64,000 nucleotides of DNA from the NCBI GenBank assembly GCA_037074705.1, contig CM073590.1:45916395-45980394 (forward strand), read 5' to 3'. The notes beneath the pieces are model-generated. The model searched no databases. It was not told the origin of the DNA and was given only the letters and a program-made list of their open reading frames with translations. Below are positions 26,640-37,959 of this stretch, in pieces. How positions within the stretch are numbered: position 1 is the stretch's first letter; every line of letters begins with the position of its first letter. Position numbers and translations under genes: made by a program. Origin of the DNA: Zhengitettix transpicula. Lineage: Eukaryota; Arthropoda; Insecta; Orthoptera; Tetrigidae.

Positions 26640-27180
26640 ATATTGAAATTATAATTTAATGGGGTCATTCCATGCCAAGTGACCAAATTTTCAAATAAAA
26701 TTTTAAGTCACCATCTTCAATCTTGCTGAAATTTTGTGTAGGGACAGATATCTGTCTGAGACAAATCTGTGTAAAGTTTCACCTTCACTAGTAGCATAGA
26801 GGGAGCGCCAGGGCCTCCTGAAAAAAGTCAACCGTGCGTGTGAATAGATTATGAAGTTTGAAGTACTACTGTTGTGGAACTGTAGCAGCTAGCTTCCTGA
26901 AAAATGGTAACTACAGACAACTTTTTATGCTCTACACGATGGCTGCATTTTCAAAGTTTAAAAAGTTTTAGTTTTATTGCTGTTATATCACAAAGTTGCT
27001 CAAAAATACCGTCACGTCAATTTGAGGCAGACTTTTCGGGCTTATAACTATGAAACAAGACATTCTACAAACTTAAGCTTTGGTAAGATAACTAAACCCA
27101 ATACTGATTACAAGCTGCCAAAGTATCATTTTTCAAGCTCACTTTGTTGTCGATATATGTGTTAGTTAATATGAGGTTCA
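26640..27180. repeat. Possible dispersed element (GGGGTCATTCCATG start)
   Basis: Begins GGGGTCATTCCATGCCAAGT, a start seen in insect repeats, and continues as moderately complex sequence without a long ORF. No second copy exists in this window, so the call is tentative. Confidence 0.35.
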
Positions 27181-27486
27181 AATTTTATGTTTCAAATTTT
27201 GTGTATTTTCAAACCGAAATAGCAAAAAAGCATTTGCTACAATCAAGTTCTTTTTTTACCATTGGAAAGAGCAGACATTTTTGATTTTAGAGTCATCTAA
27301 TTTCATTTTAGAGACTCATCATTTAAGGTCTCCAGCATAAAGGTAACTCATGCGCCACTCTTGCACGTTCTAAAAAATTGGCAAGTTCCTCCTATTATGG
27401 ACTATTCTCCTTTTCAACTTTGCGTAGCTCCTTTAGAACCATAGCGGCGTGTTTGCTGATCGCCTTCCATTTGTCTGCTGACTAAG

Positions 27487-27487
<1 letters not shown>

Positions 27488-27518
<31 letters not shown>

Positions 27519-28488
27519 AATAATTTAATATAATATATGAATAATAGATAATGGCTGGATGGTGGCTGGGCACTTTTAAATTAACAACTATTATAACTTT
27601 AATGAACAAACAAATTTTATTATCAATTTTAAAACAATTATTAATCACAAAATATTTGGGATCTCAGGGTCTTAAACTGGGTTTGATAAATGGCTGAATT
27701 TATACAATCAAAATTACATTTACCTTTTATGGAAGTTAATGCGTCTGAAACATAGACGAAATTTGTTGTAGAAGAAATAATACAACAGATTTAATTTAAA
27801 CAGTTTTAAATTTATCAAGAATTAACGACCTCATTTTATCGATATTTAAATAATTAAAGAACGATCTGACTTTTATCTTTTAAACACGGTTTACAAATTA
27901 TTTTAAAGTATTTCTCTACTTACGGCCGCCCAGGTCTCATTTTAGGTTTTTCGTGCACAAAATTTGGGGATATCACTGATTCTAGTACTCACAGAGTCTA
28001 AATGTCAACAAATTCTAATTGGCGTAGTTTGTTAGTTGGTCTAACACAAATTGGTAGGTTCTCGATGCTTTACTCCAACCTGGATTTGCAGATCTCGTAA
28101 CTTTAGTTGACAATGGACTTCATTGATTTGTCTGAATATTGCTTTACTTTTTAATAACTGAAAGCTTGTTTGTGACTGGGTCACAATCTTTCGTTCTGAC
28201 TGCCGACTGTAAAACTTTCAATGAGTTCTTTTCGTCCGTTCTATTCGCTGTCTGCTGATCGACTGTACTGTTCAAATTTTTATGCCTTGGAATTTTTGTC
28301 TTTTCTCCTCGCTGCTTACTGCCCGACTGTCCTCTTCGTCTCGTAGATTTTGAGCGCGTAGAACCTTCTCAACAATGTTTTCTTTGCCTTGCCGGATTGT
28401 TGCGGCGTCCGCTCTATATCCACGAATAATGAGTCCTCTACAATCCATCTTTCCAATTAGAACAATGTCTTAATTACCAATTACTACA

Positions 28489-28549
<61 letters not shown>
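27488..28549. repeat. AT and AT/GT microsatellites flanking an E element
   Basis: TA repeats at 27488-27515 and 28489-28514, the second running into a GT tract to 28549. Similar tracts occur at 30038-30100, 31209-31272, 35664-35698, 44103-44154 and 46099-46122, nearly all touching an E-family end. Confidence 0.9.
27516..28488 (-). repeat. E-family 1-kb element (TGTAAT...ACTACA)
   Basis: A 973-bp unit flanked on both sides by AT microsatellite. In element orientation it starts TGTAGTAATTGGTAATTAAG and carries GACGCCGCAAC, as does the copy at 36.8 kb, so these two form one subfamily. It contains the conserved box GGGTTTGATA on the plus strand (complement TATCAAACCC). Confidence 0.75.
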
Positions 28550-28550
<1 letters not shown>

Positions 28551-29153
28551 TTGTGTTCTGTATGTTGAATCATTGGTGTTATAATAATACAGCGTTTAAC
28601 TTTTCTTTGTGTTCCTGTAAATAAATATAATGATTTCGGAAAGAAACTAAATAAAGCGTTTCTTATATATCGATATTCTAATGAGACTCGATTCGAAGTA
28701 ATTCTGTTATCATCGACTCGATCTTTCAGCTGTCAAAAGGTCATGATTACTCCTCTAAGATGTATAGTTTCAAACACTGAACCGCAAATAACGCATTACA
28801 TTTATTATCTATAAATGAATCCTTCCATAAGGAAATATCAGTTGAAATTTAAAACTTTATTAAGATCGTACAAGTGAAATGTGGAATAAGTAAAACATCC
28901 ACAGCACATAGTGTTTAATTTTTTCCCTGGAAAGATCATTAAAACTCTCTTATCTCTCTCTATGACACTGTCTGAAATTGAATATAGGTTTAACTGATCA
29001 TACTAACGATGCTTTCCAGCTGGAGAAATATGCTTACAAGATGATTGTGTGCATTGAATTTTATCGTATGCGTCTTCCTTGGAAGAACTATCTACTAAAA
29101 ACCAAGAAGCGGCTAATGGAGAGAATGTAGTCCAAGAATATGGTAAGAATTAT

Positions 29154-29985
29154 AATAACTTGTGGTAAATTTGGGAAAATTTGATTAATTTTCGACTGAG
29201 AAACCGGATGAGAAATAATCATAGTAAATACAACAATAAGTGCTACATAAATAATTCAAAAATCTGGAACATGAAGGAAACCTTGTATTCATTGCCCGTT
29301 CGAAGGGACTAATTGGTTTTCTTCTACAAAATAGTCCCCAGTCCCAAAATTCAGAACCATGTAATTCATCGGACTTGTAATGGTTTTGATCTATCATCAG
29401 AAGAACCTGTCATCGTTATATATAGGTTTATCTTTTGTTATCGTGGTATGAAGAAGATTCAAGTGGATGTTAATTTTGCCGTTAATTTGCTGAATGGCAT
29501 GACTGCGCAAATATTAACACCAACAGATAATTGGTCATTTATTGGCCTTGTCTGGAATTGTCACCTCGAGCCAGGGATTTGGTGAATATGTAGCGCAATT
29601 ATTCAAACATAAGCATCATGTAAATTTTTATTTAGAGTAACAGGCTACACGAGGGTAATCCACCTAGTGGCAACTTCCCTTTAATAGTATAGGAAGGAAT
29701 TTGAAAGGAAGGATGCGATAGGGTAGAGGAAGGTATGTACTCTCAAAAAATATCTTGAATGCGAATATCCATGGAAAGCCTCCTTAATTTGAATAATAAC
29801 TTGTGGTAAATTTAGGAGAAATTGATTAAATTTCGACTGATAAACCGGATGAGAAATAATCATAGTAAATACAATAATAAGTCCTACATAAATCTAAAAC
29901 GTGAAGGAAAACTTGTATTTATTACTCGTGTAATTCATCGGATTTGTAATTGTTTTGATCTATCGAATCATCAGAAGAACTTGTC
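29154..29985 (+). repeat. Local direct duplication, two copies about 640 bp apart
   Basis: 29154-29413 and 29794-29985 share AATAACTTGTGGTAAATTT, ACCGGATGAGAAATAATCAT, AGTAAATACAA and TTTTGATCTATC, with indels (the first has an extra 70 bases). The spacer contains a truncated A repeat. Confidence 0.82.
29634..29734 (+). repeat. A-family repeat, 100-bp left end
   Basis: The sequence AGAGTAACAGGCTACACGAG through GGGTAGAGGAAGGTA matches the first 100 bases of the family, then similarity stops. It sits between the two halves of a local duplication (29154-29985). Confidence 0.8.
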
Positions 29986-30033
29986 TGAAGAAAAAAATTA
30001 TTTAACCAATGCCTGTTATGATAATATTTGGTT

Positions 30034-30098
<65 letters not shown>

Positions 30099-30100
30099 AT

Positions 30101-31205
30101 TGTAATTCCAATTAAACAGGCTATTAATTGTTTTAATATAATTTAATTGTTGGCGGAACGAATGCTTAAAGACAACAATCGCAGCGGGTCTTTCTTTGTT
30201 TAACAATGGAGACCGCGCGCCTAGAGAAACTCAGTCGACAGGAAAGAAGCGAAACGGTAAAGTTAGCGGCAAGACGCGAAAGGAAATGTCGGCGCCGATT
30301 TACGAGACAGAACGGTCCACATAAAGTAATAACACGGTAAAGTTTGCTAACCTAAAAGCATGAATAGTGTTATCCGGGAGGTCCAACGGCGAGATATGAT
30401 AGTTTATATAAATCGCGAGTAAGCAGTTTGGCGGAGAGACACACAAAATCGCAATTTGGAAGCAGAAGTTTTGCTTCACAAATTGAACTAATTGTCGCAT
30501 CGAGAGACTTTCAGGAAATCTACGTCCGGCAACCGGCTGAGGGTGGGCTGATCCAGATTCCCGGATAGCAGAGACACGATGGCAACGACTGCGTATATTC
30601 AAATTGTAAAGTGTAGTAATGAATGGCCTGTTTTAGTGAGTGTTAAATGCAAGCAAGAAGAATACAAACTGGTACCAGTAACCCTGTCGTGAGTACAAAC
30701 AATTATTAATGACTGTAAACGATAATTAAAGGGTTTAGTCAGATTTCGTTCGCGTTTTTCTTTTCATTCGTTTCTTTTACTTTTGTATTTAATATTGTAT
30801 TCCGTTAACTTCAATTAGTTTGGTTTGTTAATATTTTAGCACAACGTATTTGTTCTTCCTATCAAACCCAGTGGTGACCCTGAGATAACGAGAAATTCAA
30901 CGTAATTAATTGTAAAATTATAAAGATATATTTTCATAGAACGCCACGAATTAATAAAATAAAATAGAGATATTTGATTGTTAAATTGACGGAATTCGGC
31001 GTGTAAAGCAGGGCATATAATGTGTGATTATCAACAATAAATTTTTAAATACATAATAATTTTGTTAATTATTTCTATTAATTAAGACAACCTTATTAAT
31101 CATTACATAATTTGGCGTCTTCAACGTGTGGCTAACTGCATTCAAATTATAATTAATTTTTTGTTGTTGTTCAAGAATTTTTTTAATTAAAGATTTTATA
31201 ATAAA
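30101..31205 (+). repeat. E-family element, right end decayed
   Basis: Starts TGTAATTCCAATTAAACAGG right after a GT/AT microsatellite and contains TATCAAACCCAGTGGTGACC at about 30861 and TTTGGCGTCTTCAACGTGTG near 31111. The right terminus is not clear; an AT microsatellite begins at 31209. Confidence 0.7.
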
Positions 31206-31290
31206 ATCTTATATATATATATATATATATATATATTCTTATATATATCTTATATATATATATATATATATTCTGACAATTGAGACAAAT

Positions 31291-31569
31291 TATAAATAAA
31301 CTACAGCCAATTAAAAGTCAGAAAAAAGATATTTATGGAAAATAACTACGTATCGTCGCTAACTTTGCGACCTCTTCAGTTTGAAGTTAAACAAAATTTT
31401 AATCGACAGGCCATCTTTCTCCCTTGACTGATTTTCGGCCTCGGTCGCGGCTGACTATTAAAATTTTGTTCAACATGAAGGGGCCACAAAGTTAACGACG
31501 AAACGAAGTTTAATTTTCCATAAATAAATATCTATTTTCTGACCTTAAATTGACTGTTGTATATTTATA
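31291..31569. repeat. Foldback: 120-bp inverted repeat
   Basis: Arms 31291-31410 and 31451-31569 are imperfect reverse complements around a 40-base spacer; shared pieces include GATATTTATGGAAAATAA and ACAAAATTTTAATCGACAGG, with small gaps. Each arm holds a CTGAAGAGG...GAAACG-type motif. Directly follows AT microsatellites. Confidence 0.85.
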
Positions 31570-31639
31570 AAATATTATTATAAATGTTTAATCGCTCTAA
31601 TTAAACACCACGCTCGTGGAACAATTATATTGCACCGTT

Positions 31640-32100
31640 AATACGCTTTAGTGTCAGTAATTCTGCTTACAGGAGAAATTTTCAATCCCCAATTGATTTG
31701 GAGACTGGGTCCGTTGTTTGGCATTGGCCGAGACTTTGATCTTGGACGTGCAGGAATTCGCATGAGGAAGAAAGTGGCGAATACTGGAGGCAGATCGCGT
31801 GCTCCTGGTACCGCGTAGGGAGTGTGGAACGCTTGCAGAGCAGGTTCTTCCCGCTGCCGAGGAAGAAAGTGAAGCTGAGCGACCTCGGCCTTGAAAGCGA
31901 GAGTGGAGTCGTAACTGGTCCAGCGAAAGCACCGTCATTCCAGGAATCGTCTCCAAAAATGTGCACAAAGTCACGGTGCTTCACATTCCTACGACATTGT
32001 TTCGTTTCATATTTTAAACAGCAGCTTCCATCACCGTTCAAAGGCGAAGCATTATCCTGGAACCGACGGCACGAATAAGTGGAAGAAAGGCATATAAACT
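31640..32100. other. GC-rich segment with overlapping ORFs on both strands
   Basis: ORFs of 119 and 106 codons (minus) and 84 codons (plus) overlap in one GC-rich stretch. Open frames on both strands are a consequence of few AT-rich stop codons. The plus frame (residues RFFPLPRKKVKLSDLGLESE near 31845) is charged and protein-like, but I recognise no domain. Confidence 0.3.
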
Positions 32101-32726
32101 AGCTCAAAGAGTAAACGGAAGTCCAAGGATGAATTAGAAGCTTTATATAAATTGTGTGCCAATTGTTTGGATATATACATGGAATTTTATTGATTGGGTC
32201 TGTGCTGACGACTGACAGAGTTGGAAGGTGAAATGAATAGAATTGAAGATTTATTGAACAGAATTGGATATCGGAAAAGTTACCAAATATTACAAAGAGT
32301 AGAAATAAACCACCAAAAGAAGGACGGAAGAAGAAGAATCCAACGTTTCAAACGATAATGAAAATCGCTTTTAGTATGAATTTTTCAGAGCTTTAGCACA
32401 GAGTTCGTAAAGTCATACAGACCTACTGAATTCAATTCAAACTTGGAAAGACAGCTCTCCTAGTTTTCAGCAGCAAAAGATCTGGTAAATCTGTTAACTA
32501 ATACGTTTAACGATACGATTTTCTTCAATTTAACCTATCAGCCAGACAATAGTAACCCTTATTAATAATGTTCCGACACATATGTCTAAAAATTTAATGT
32601 TTAATTACTTTTAAATAAATTTATACACTCCTGTATCAATTTATTATTTAAATTCTTCACGCAGAAACTGCAACGTACGTTTGTAACTTAGAGAAGAAGA
32701 AAGAAGAAGGTGTAGACTGTCTATAT

Positions 32727-33165
32727 GTAGGATAATCCACATAGTCGCAACTCCGCTCTTATAGCATAGGAAAGTGACTGAAATGGGGGATGCGGAAAGG
32801 TAGGGCAAGGTAGCCAAGAGTTAACTAGGGTCCCCGGACTACAGTTTAAAGTTCCTACCCACTATAATGCGATGCAGGGAAAATCCTAGAAAAACCTGCA
32901 ACAGGTAGGTCGGGCATTTGGTATTTGTCCCACGCCCTTCCGATGGCGGTTGCTGTGGGGATTCAGCATTCCCTTCTACGTGCCTCGACCAGTTTAGGAG
33001 GCAGCTGGCCGACTATTCCAATAGGAATATCGGACAACTCTTACCGTATGCCCAAGATCTGCAACCCCGGACCATACACCCCTCAAAAAAACCAGAGATA
33101 CGACAAAGGAAGCCGCCTCCAGATCTCTCTGGGAAGGTACGGCTGCGAGAGACCAAGTCTCACAG
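32727..33165 (+). repeat. A-family repeat
   Basis: Copy with the left tip missing, containing GGCAGCTGGCCGACTATTCC and ending in the CTCTCTGGGAAGGTACGG part shared with the 14.75-kb copy. About 15 bases are lost around the GATGGCGGTTGCTGTGG junction compared with others. Confidence 0.82.
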
Positions 33166-33519
33166 GCTTCCTCGAGTAACTTACACAAAATTTAGTATTA
33201 TTTAACAATTCGAACCGGTGAAGTACCTAATTGTAAATTTCCAGAAAAATTAACCTAGATAATGTTTTTGTTCTTACTTATGCCGTTACGGTATAATTAA
33301 ATATGTAATGACATTGAATAAATTTTTATTTGTAATTTATGTAACCCCGCAAAAGAACAGTGTTTATATTTGTTTAAATAATAAAATGCAAAAGAAAATC
33401 GGAAAAATGATTTTCTATTGTATTGAAATAATTATAACAAAATCGATAATAATATTATTATAATTTGCGTTTTTTGAATTTGTTCCTTACTAAATCAATC
33501 AGTTGTTTTATATATTCTG

Positions 33520-34265
33520 AGCAAATATGTTTCCGAGCAGAGAAAGAAAATGCGAGAAGTTTTAGGCATATACGATTTGGCAGCCGCTATCCAGTTCAAT
33601 ACAAAAATATTCGTGGACGACTGCATTATTTATAAGGAAATTAAAGATTAAAACGTTGATTCTCGTCATTCGGATTTAGACAAAAGGACTAAATTGGTAT
33701 TTGCGAAATAAAATATAGGTAAATACATCCAAATGCAAGACTATTAGCTTAACAGAAGAATGATGATACAAACTAGGGGCGAAATATTAGAAGTATGAAA
33801 TAGCGGCAAATATATTTGGTGTAGCGTTTAGTGATGACCTATCGTCGGGGAAACATCTAAATTCAGGGTCTATTAATGGATTAAAAGCACTAAAATCGTA
33901 TGTTCTTATAGAACTTTAGTGTGATTTTTTCTAGAGTATGGAGGAGCCTGTTGGGATTCGTTTAGCATTGAGCAAATTCGGACACACAACAAAATTCAGA
34001 AAAAGAAGCTTTGAAATTATATTGTAGTTATAAACTGGGAAATGAAACGGGCTATAATTTCTGCATTATTCAGGGAGCATAATAACGAACCACCCTGGAA
34101 ATTTAAACAGTTAAGTTTCACCTCAAACTTACATACCTAAAATCGATCATTCGTGCAAGATTAGACAAAGGAAACAGTGAACTTAAAGTCATTCTGAATT
34201 ACAACAATTTCGGGAATGCATAGCTGACTGCTAATGTTCTAAAGGGTTTCTACGAATTATAAAAA
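33520..34265 (+). pseudogene. LINE reverse transcriptase remnant (Jockey/CR1-like)
   Basis: Pieces in order match a non-LTR reverse transcriptase: AAIQFNTKIFVDDCIIYKEI (the FADD catalytic box, here FVDD) near 33585-33650, SDLDKRTKLVFAK near 33670, then LEYGGACWDSFSIEQIRTHN (33938-34000) and IQKKKL, and ALFREHNNEPPWKFKQLSF near 34060-34120. It ends in VLKGFYEL near 34250 and an A-rich run. Multiple frameshifts and stops are present. The N-terminal endonuclease and most of the RT domain are missing, as expected for a 5'-truncated, old insertion. Confidence 0.78.
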
Positions 34266-35106
34266 AAAATTCAAAACATTAACGAACTATGATAGGGATT
34301 TGTTGTAAATATTATAGGATTTATATTAATAAAATTGAGTTAAATGAAAAATGAAATCTTATTTTAGTAAGAATATAGCGTTTGAATTTAGCTTAATTTT
34401 TCAGGCATTACAGTGAGGTGAAACGCGGTGGCAAAATTTCACAATCAATAAGAATATCTGAAGTAAAAATTTCAACCATTTCTTTTCATATATTACTTCA
34501 AACTTTCATACTTAACAGAAACTTTAATTATTTAATCTGTAACGAAACCTGCAACATCAGCCGTCCAATTCACATTGACTCAATTAACCTGCCACATTTC
34601 ATGTGTGTTTTTTGGGGGGTTGCTAAAGATTGAACAAATGACCAAATCATATAAAAGTCCTTCATTTCTGGATAATATCCATGATTCTGAGGCCCTTTAA
34701 ACAGAATTACGGAATGTTCTCTCTTAGCAACCCTTTTCTTTAAGTGGGTGTTGTGATTGTTTAAATTATCGAACTTTGTCGAACAATTGATGGTCTACTT
34801 GTTTGACTCTTGGTATACATATATTTTATAAATAAAATAACTAAAATCTTTGTACGTATACAAATTAGATTAGGATTTAGTGGAAGTGTCGTATCGTGGC
34901 AGGGGCTGTTAAAGCGTCCGTACCGCACGGAACTTTTGGGGGCGCAAAATTTCCGTAAATTTTGTAGCACTTTTAATTTAAATACCTAAATAAGGGTGCG
35001 GAGAATTTGGCCTCCGCCCCGGACGGCAGAAACCCTGGCCACGCCACTGTGTATGGAACTGTAGGACGTCACTTTTAGTTATTAGTGGAAGAAGTTTGAC
35101 GTACAT

Positions 35107-35640
35107 GTAATGGAACAATCTTTCCATTAAAAAGGAATGCAGTCTTTCTCGCTGTAGAGAATGAATAAAGTTTTCTCGGGCTTCTAACCGAGTAAACAAT
35201 TGAATTCGCGACGTTTCGAAGCCATCGTCTTCTGGCAATAAATCATTGTATTATAATACAAAAAAATTCAAATAAAAAATCTCAGTTCATGTAGTAATGG
35301 AACAATTTTTCCCCTTAATTAAGAATGTAGTCTTTCTCGGTATAGAGAATGAATAAAGTATTCTCGGGCTTCTAACCGAGTAAACAATTCAATTCTCGAC
35401 GTTTCGATGACGATCACTGCAATTGTCTTATAGCAGTAGAAGAAAAAATTCAAATAAAAAAAATCTCTGTTCATGTTGTTTTATTTCATTTAATAATAAA
35501 TGTAGCGCCTGCATTGTAAGAAATTGGTAGAACTTCAATTTATACCATTTAAATATTAATATTAAACAATTGTTCTATGACGATCACTGCCATCGTCTTC
35601 TTACAATACACTGTCTCGAATACAATTGTTTACTTTATTG
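35107..35640 (-). repeat. C-family tandem repeat, about 190-bp units
   Basis: Two good units (35107-35297, 35298-35480) share GAATGAATAAAG, CTCGGGCTTCTAACCGAGTA and CGACGTTTCGA; a third, diverged unit (to about 35640) keeps GACGATCACTGCCATCGTC. A reverse copy of the same unit lies at 7672-7795 and part of the third unit recurs at 38130-38240. Confidence 0.75.
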
Positions 35641-35660
35641 TTTATTTAATTTATGTTCTT

Positions 35661-35698
<38 letters not shown>

Positions 35699-35701
<3 letters not shown>

Positions 35702-36793
35702 AATGCTAATTAATTAGGCCTTTAATTGTGTGTATTAGAAATTAAATTGTTAGCGAATAAATTGTTAGCGGTATTTTGAGCGACAAAAAGCGACCATAGC
35801 GCTGAGCTCTGTTGCTTTGAGAAAATGTCGAAATGGAAATGCGCTCTCAAACTCGAGAGGCACTAGGATAGTTAGGTGGTGGCCGAAAGATTGCGAAGTA
35901 CAGAACAAGTAATAAAACCTGGGGAGTTGGTGCCGAAAGATTGATGTGGACGGATGAAGTTTTGAGTCAGCAGCCAGAAAGGACAGCAAGTGGTCGTGTC
36001 AGAAACATAGTCGAGACGATCAAAAGTATTTAAAAGTAAAGTTGGTTTCGGTCAGCAGCAAGGAGCGGAATAGCAGAGTCTACATTTAGGACCAGCCACG
36101 AGAATATAAACATTTAAAACAAATCTTCACTGAGCTACGTTGCAGTTTAAATCCAAATCAGTAAAATACTAATAAATTAGCAACTCGTAAGGCAAGCAGA
36201 CATCAGATAGCTGATAATTAGGAGGATCATCCGAGTTCCTGGGAGCCAAAAAATTCCATTTCGATTCAAATAGTGTAGAATCTGTGAGTCGAAATTTAGA
36301 ATCAGAGTAAAATTTTGCAATAGTGTACTTCTGAAGCTACAGAGAATGCCGGTACGAGCCAAACAGTATGTAAGTAACAAAAATCAGAACTATGATAATA
36401 TTGTAAACGTTAATTAAAGGATTGAGTCATATTTCGTTCGTTCGTTTGCTTTCTTCTAGTTTTCTTTCATTGATCGACTTATTGTTTTAATTTTAATCAA
36501 ATAATATTTTGAATTGTTAATTTGTCAAATTCTTCTTTTAACGTGTCCTAATCATCAAATCCAGTAAGGACCCTGAGATATTAAAATTTTAAATGTAATT
36601 GTTTTGATTGAAGCCACAATTTGATAATAAATTATATTTTATTTGTAAATTCTTGTTTAATCATTCATTTAATTAACGCCTATCCTTTTGACTAGTATTT
36701 AATTTAATTCAAGGCTATTAGTTGATTATTACATAAAATGGCTACCACAACATGGGGCAAATAAATTAAACGACCCATTATTTGTTTATTACA
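35699..36793 (+). repeat. E-family element, tandem copy 1
   Basis: A 1095-bp unit from TGTAATGCTAATTAATTAGG to TTATTACA. It follows a long AT tract and is separated from the next E copy by six bases (ATATAT). Contains the TCAAATCCAGTAAGGACCCT box and a CATGGGGCAAAT box near the right end. Confidence 0.78.
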
Positions 36794-36799
36794 ATATAT

Positions 36800-37878
36800 T
36801 GTAGTAATTGGTAATTAAGGCATTGTTCTAATTGAAAAGTTGAATTGTAGAGGACTCATTATTGGTGGATATAGCGGACGCCGCAACAAACCGGCAATGC
36901 AAGGAAAGTATTGTTGATCGGTCGAGAAGGTTTATCGCGCTCAAAATTTACGAGACGAACGAACAGTTGGGCAGCGGACAGCAAGTAAAACACAGTAAAC
37001 GAACGAACAGTTGGGCAGCGGAGAGCAAGTAGAACAGAGTAAAAAGAACGAACAGTTGGGCAGTAAACGGCGAGATGTACAGATTAAAATTCTAATTCAT
37101 GAAAACTTGAACAATCTTTGTCAGTCAGCAGTGAAGACTGAAAGGTCTAATTTAAAGAACGAGAAAGTGTTCCAGTATCCAGTACGCTGTTATATCAAAA
37201 ATTCAGAAACTGAACTAGTCTTCAGTCAACAGTCAAAACCAATGAGGTACATTTTCAACAGAAATCCACGAGATCTACAAATCCAGGTTGCAGTAAATCA
37301 TCGAGAATCGACAAAGTTATTTTAAACCAACTAACAAACTACGCTAATTAGAGTCTGTGAACATTTAGAGTCTGTGAGTACTTAGAATCAGTAATATCCC
37401 CAAAATTGTGCACGAAAAATTAAAATGAGACCTGGGCTGCGTGAGTAGAAAGAAAACTTTAAAATCATTGTAAACCACGTTTAAAAGATAAACGTCAGAT
37501 CGTTCTTTAATTATCGATAAAATGAGATCTTTAATTATTCAGATCATTTTTTATTTCTTGATAAAAATTGAAATTGTTTAAATTCAATCTTTGGTATTAT
37601 TTCTTCAGCAACAAATTTCGTCTATGTTCAGATGCATTGATTCCCATATAAAGCAAATGTAATTTTTGTGATTTTGATTATATAAATTCTGCCATTATCA
37701 AACCCAGTTCAAGACCCTGAGATCCCAAATATTTTGTGATTTGAATACTTGTTTTAAAATGGTTAATAAATCTTGTTTAATAGTTATCACGTAATAGTTC
37801 TTTTCATTTAAAAACGCCACATAATTCATATAATGAATTATTGTCAAAAGATGCAAGATAAATTTATAAATTATTACA
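36800..37878 (+). repeat. E-family element, tandem copy 2
   Basis: A 1079-bp unit from TGTAGTAATTGGTAATTAAG to ATTATTACA, followed by an AT microsatellite. It is related to the 27.5-kb copy in its left third. An internal 104-codon ORF (37011-37325) has no counterpart in other copies and looks like chance. Two direct repeats of GAACGAACAGTTGGGCAGC lie near 36960-37060. Confidence 0.78.
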
Positions 37879-37959
37879 ATATATATATATATTTAAATTT
37901 ATTTAACAAAACTTTTATCCTAGGATTATTTGATGGTTTCATATAGTTGCAGTATATAC

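Noticed and set aside
30300..30602. 100-codon minus ORF
   Set aside because: Lies inside an E element with no recognisable domain.
31654..32078. Overlapping 119-, 106- and 84-codon ORFs
   Set aside because: Both strands open in the same GC-rich stretch and no domain recognised; not called as genes.
37011..37325. 104-codon ORF
   Set aside because: Lies inside an E element and is not kept in the other E copies.
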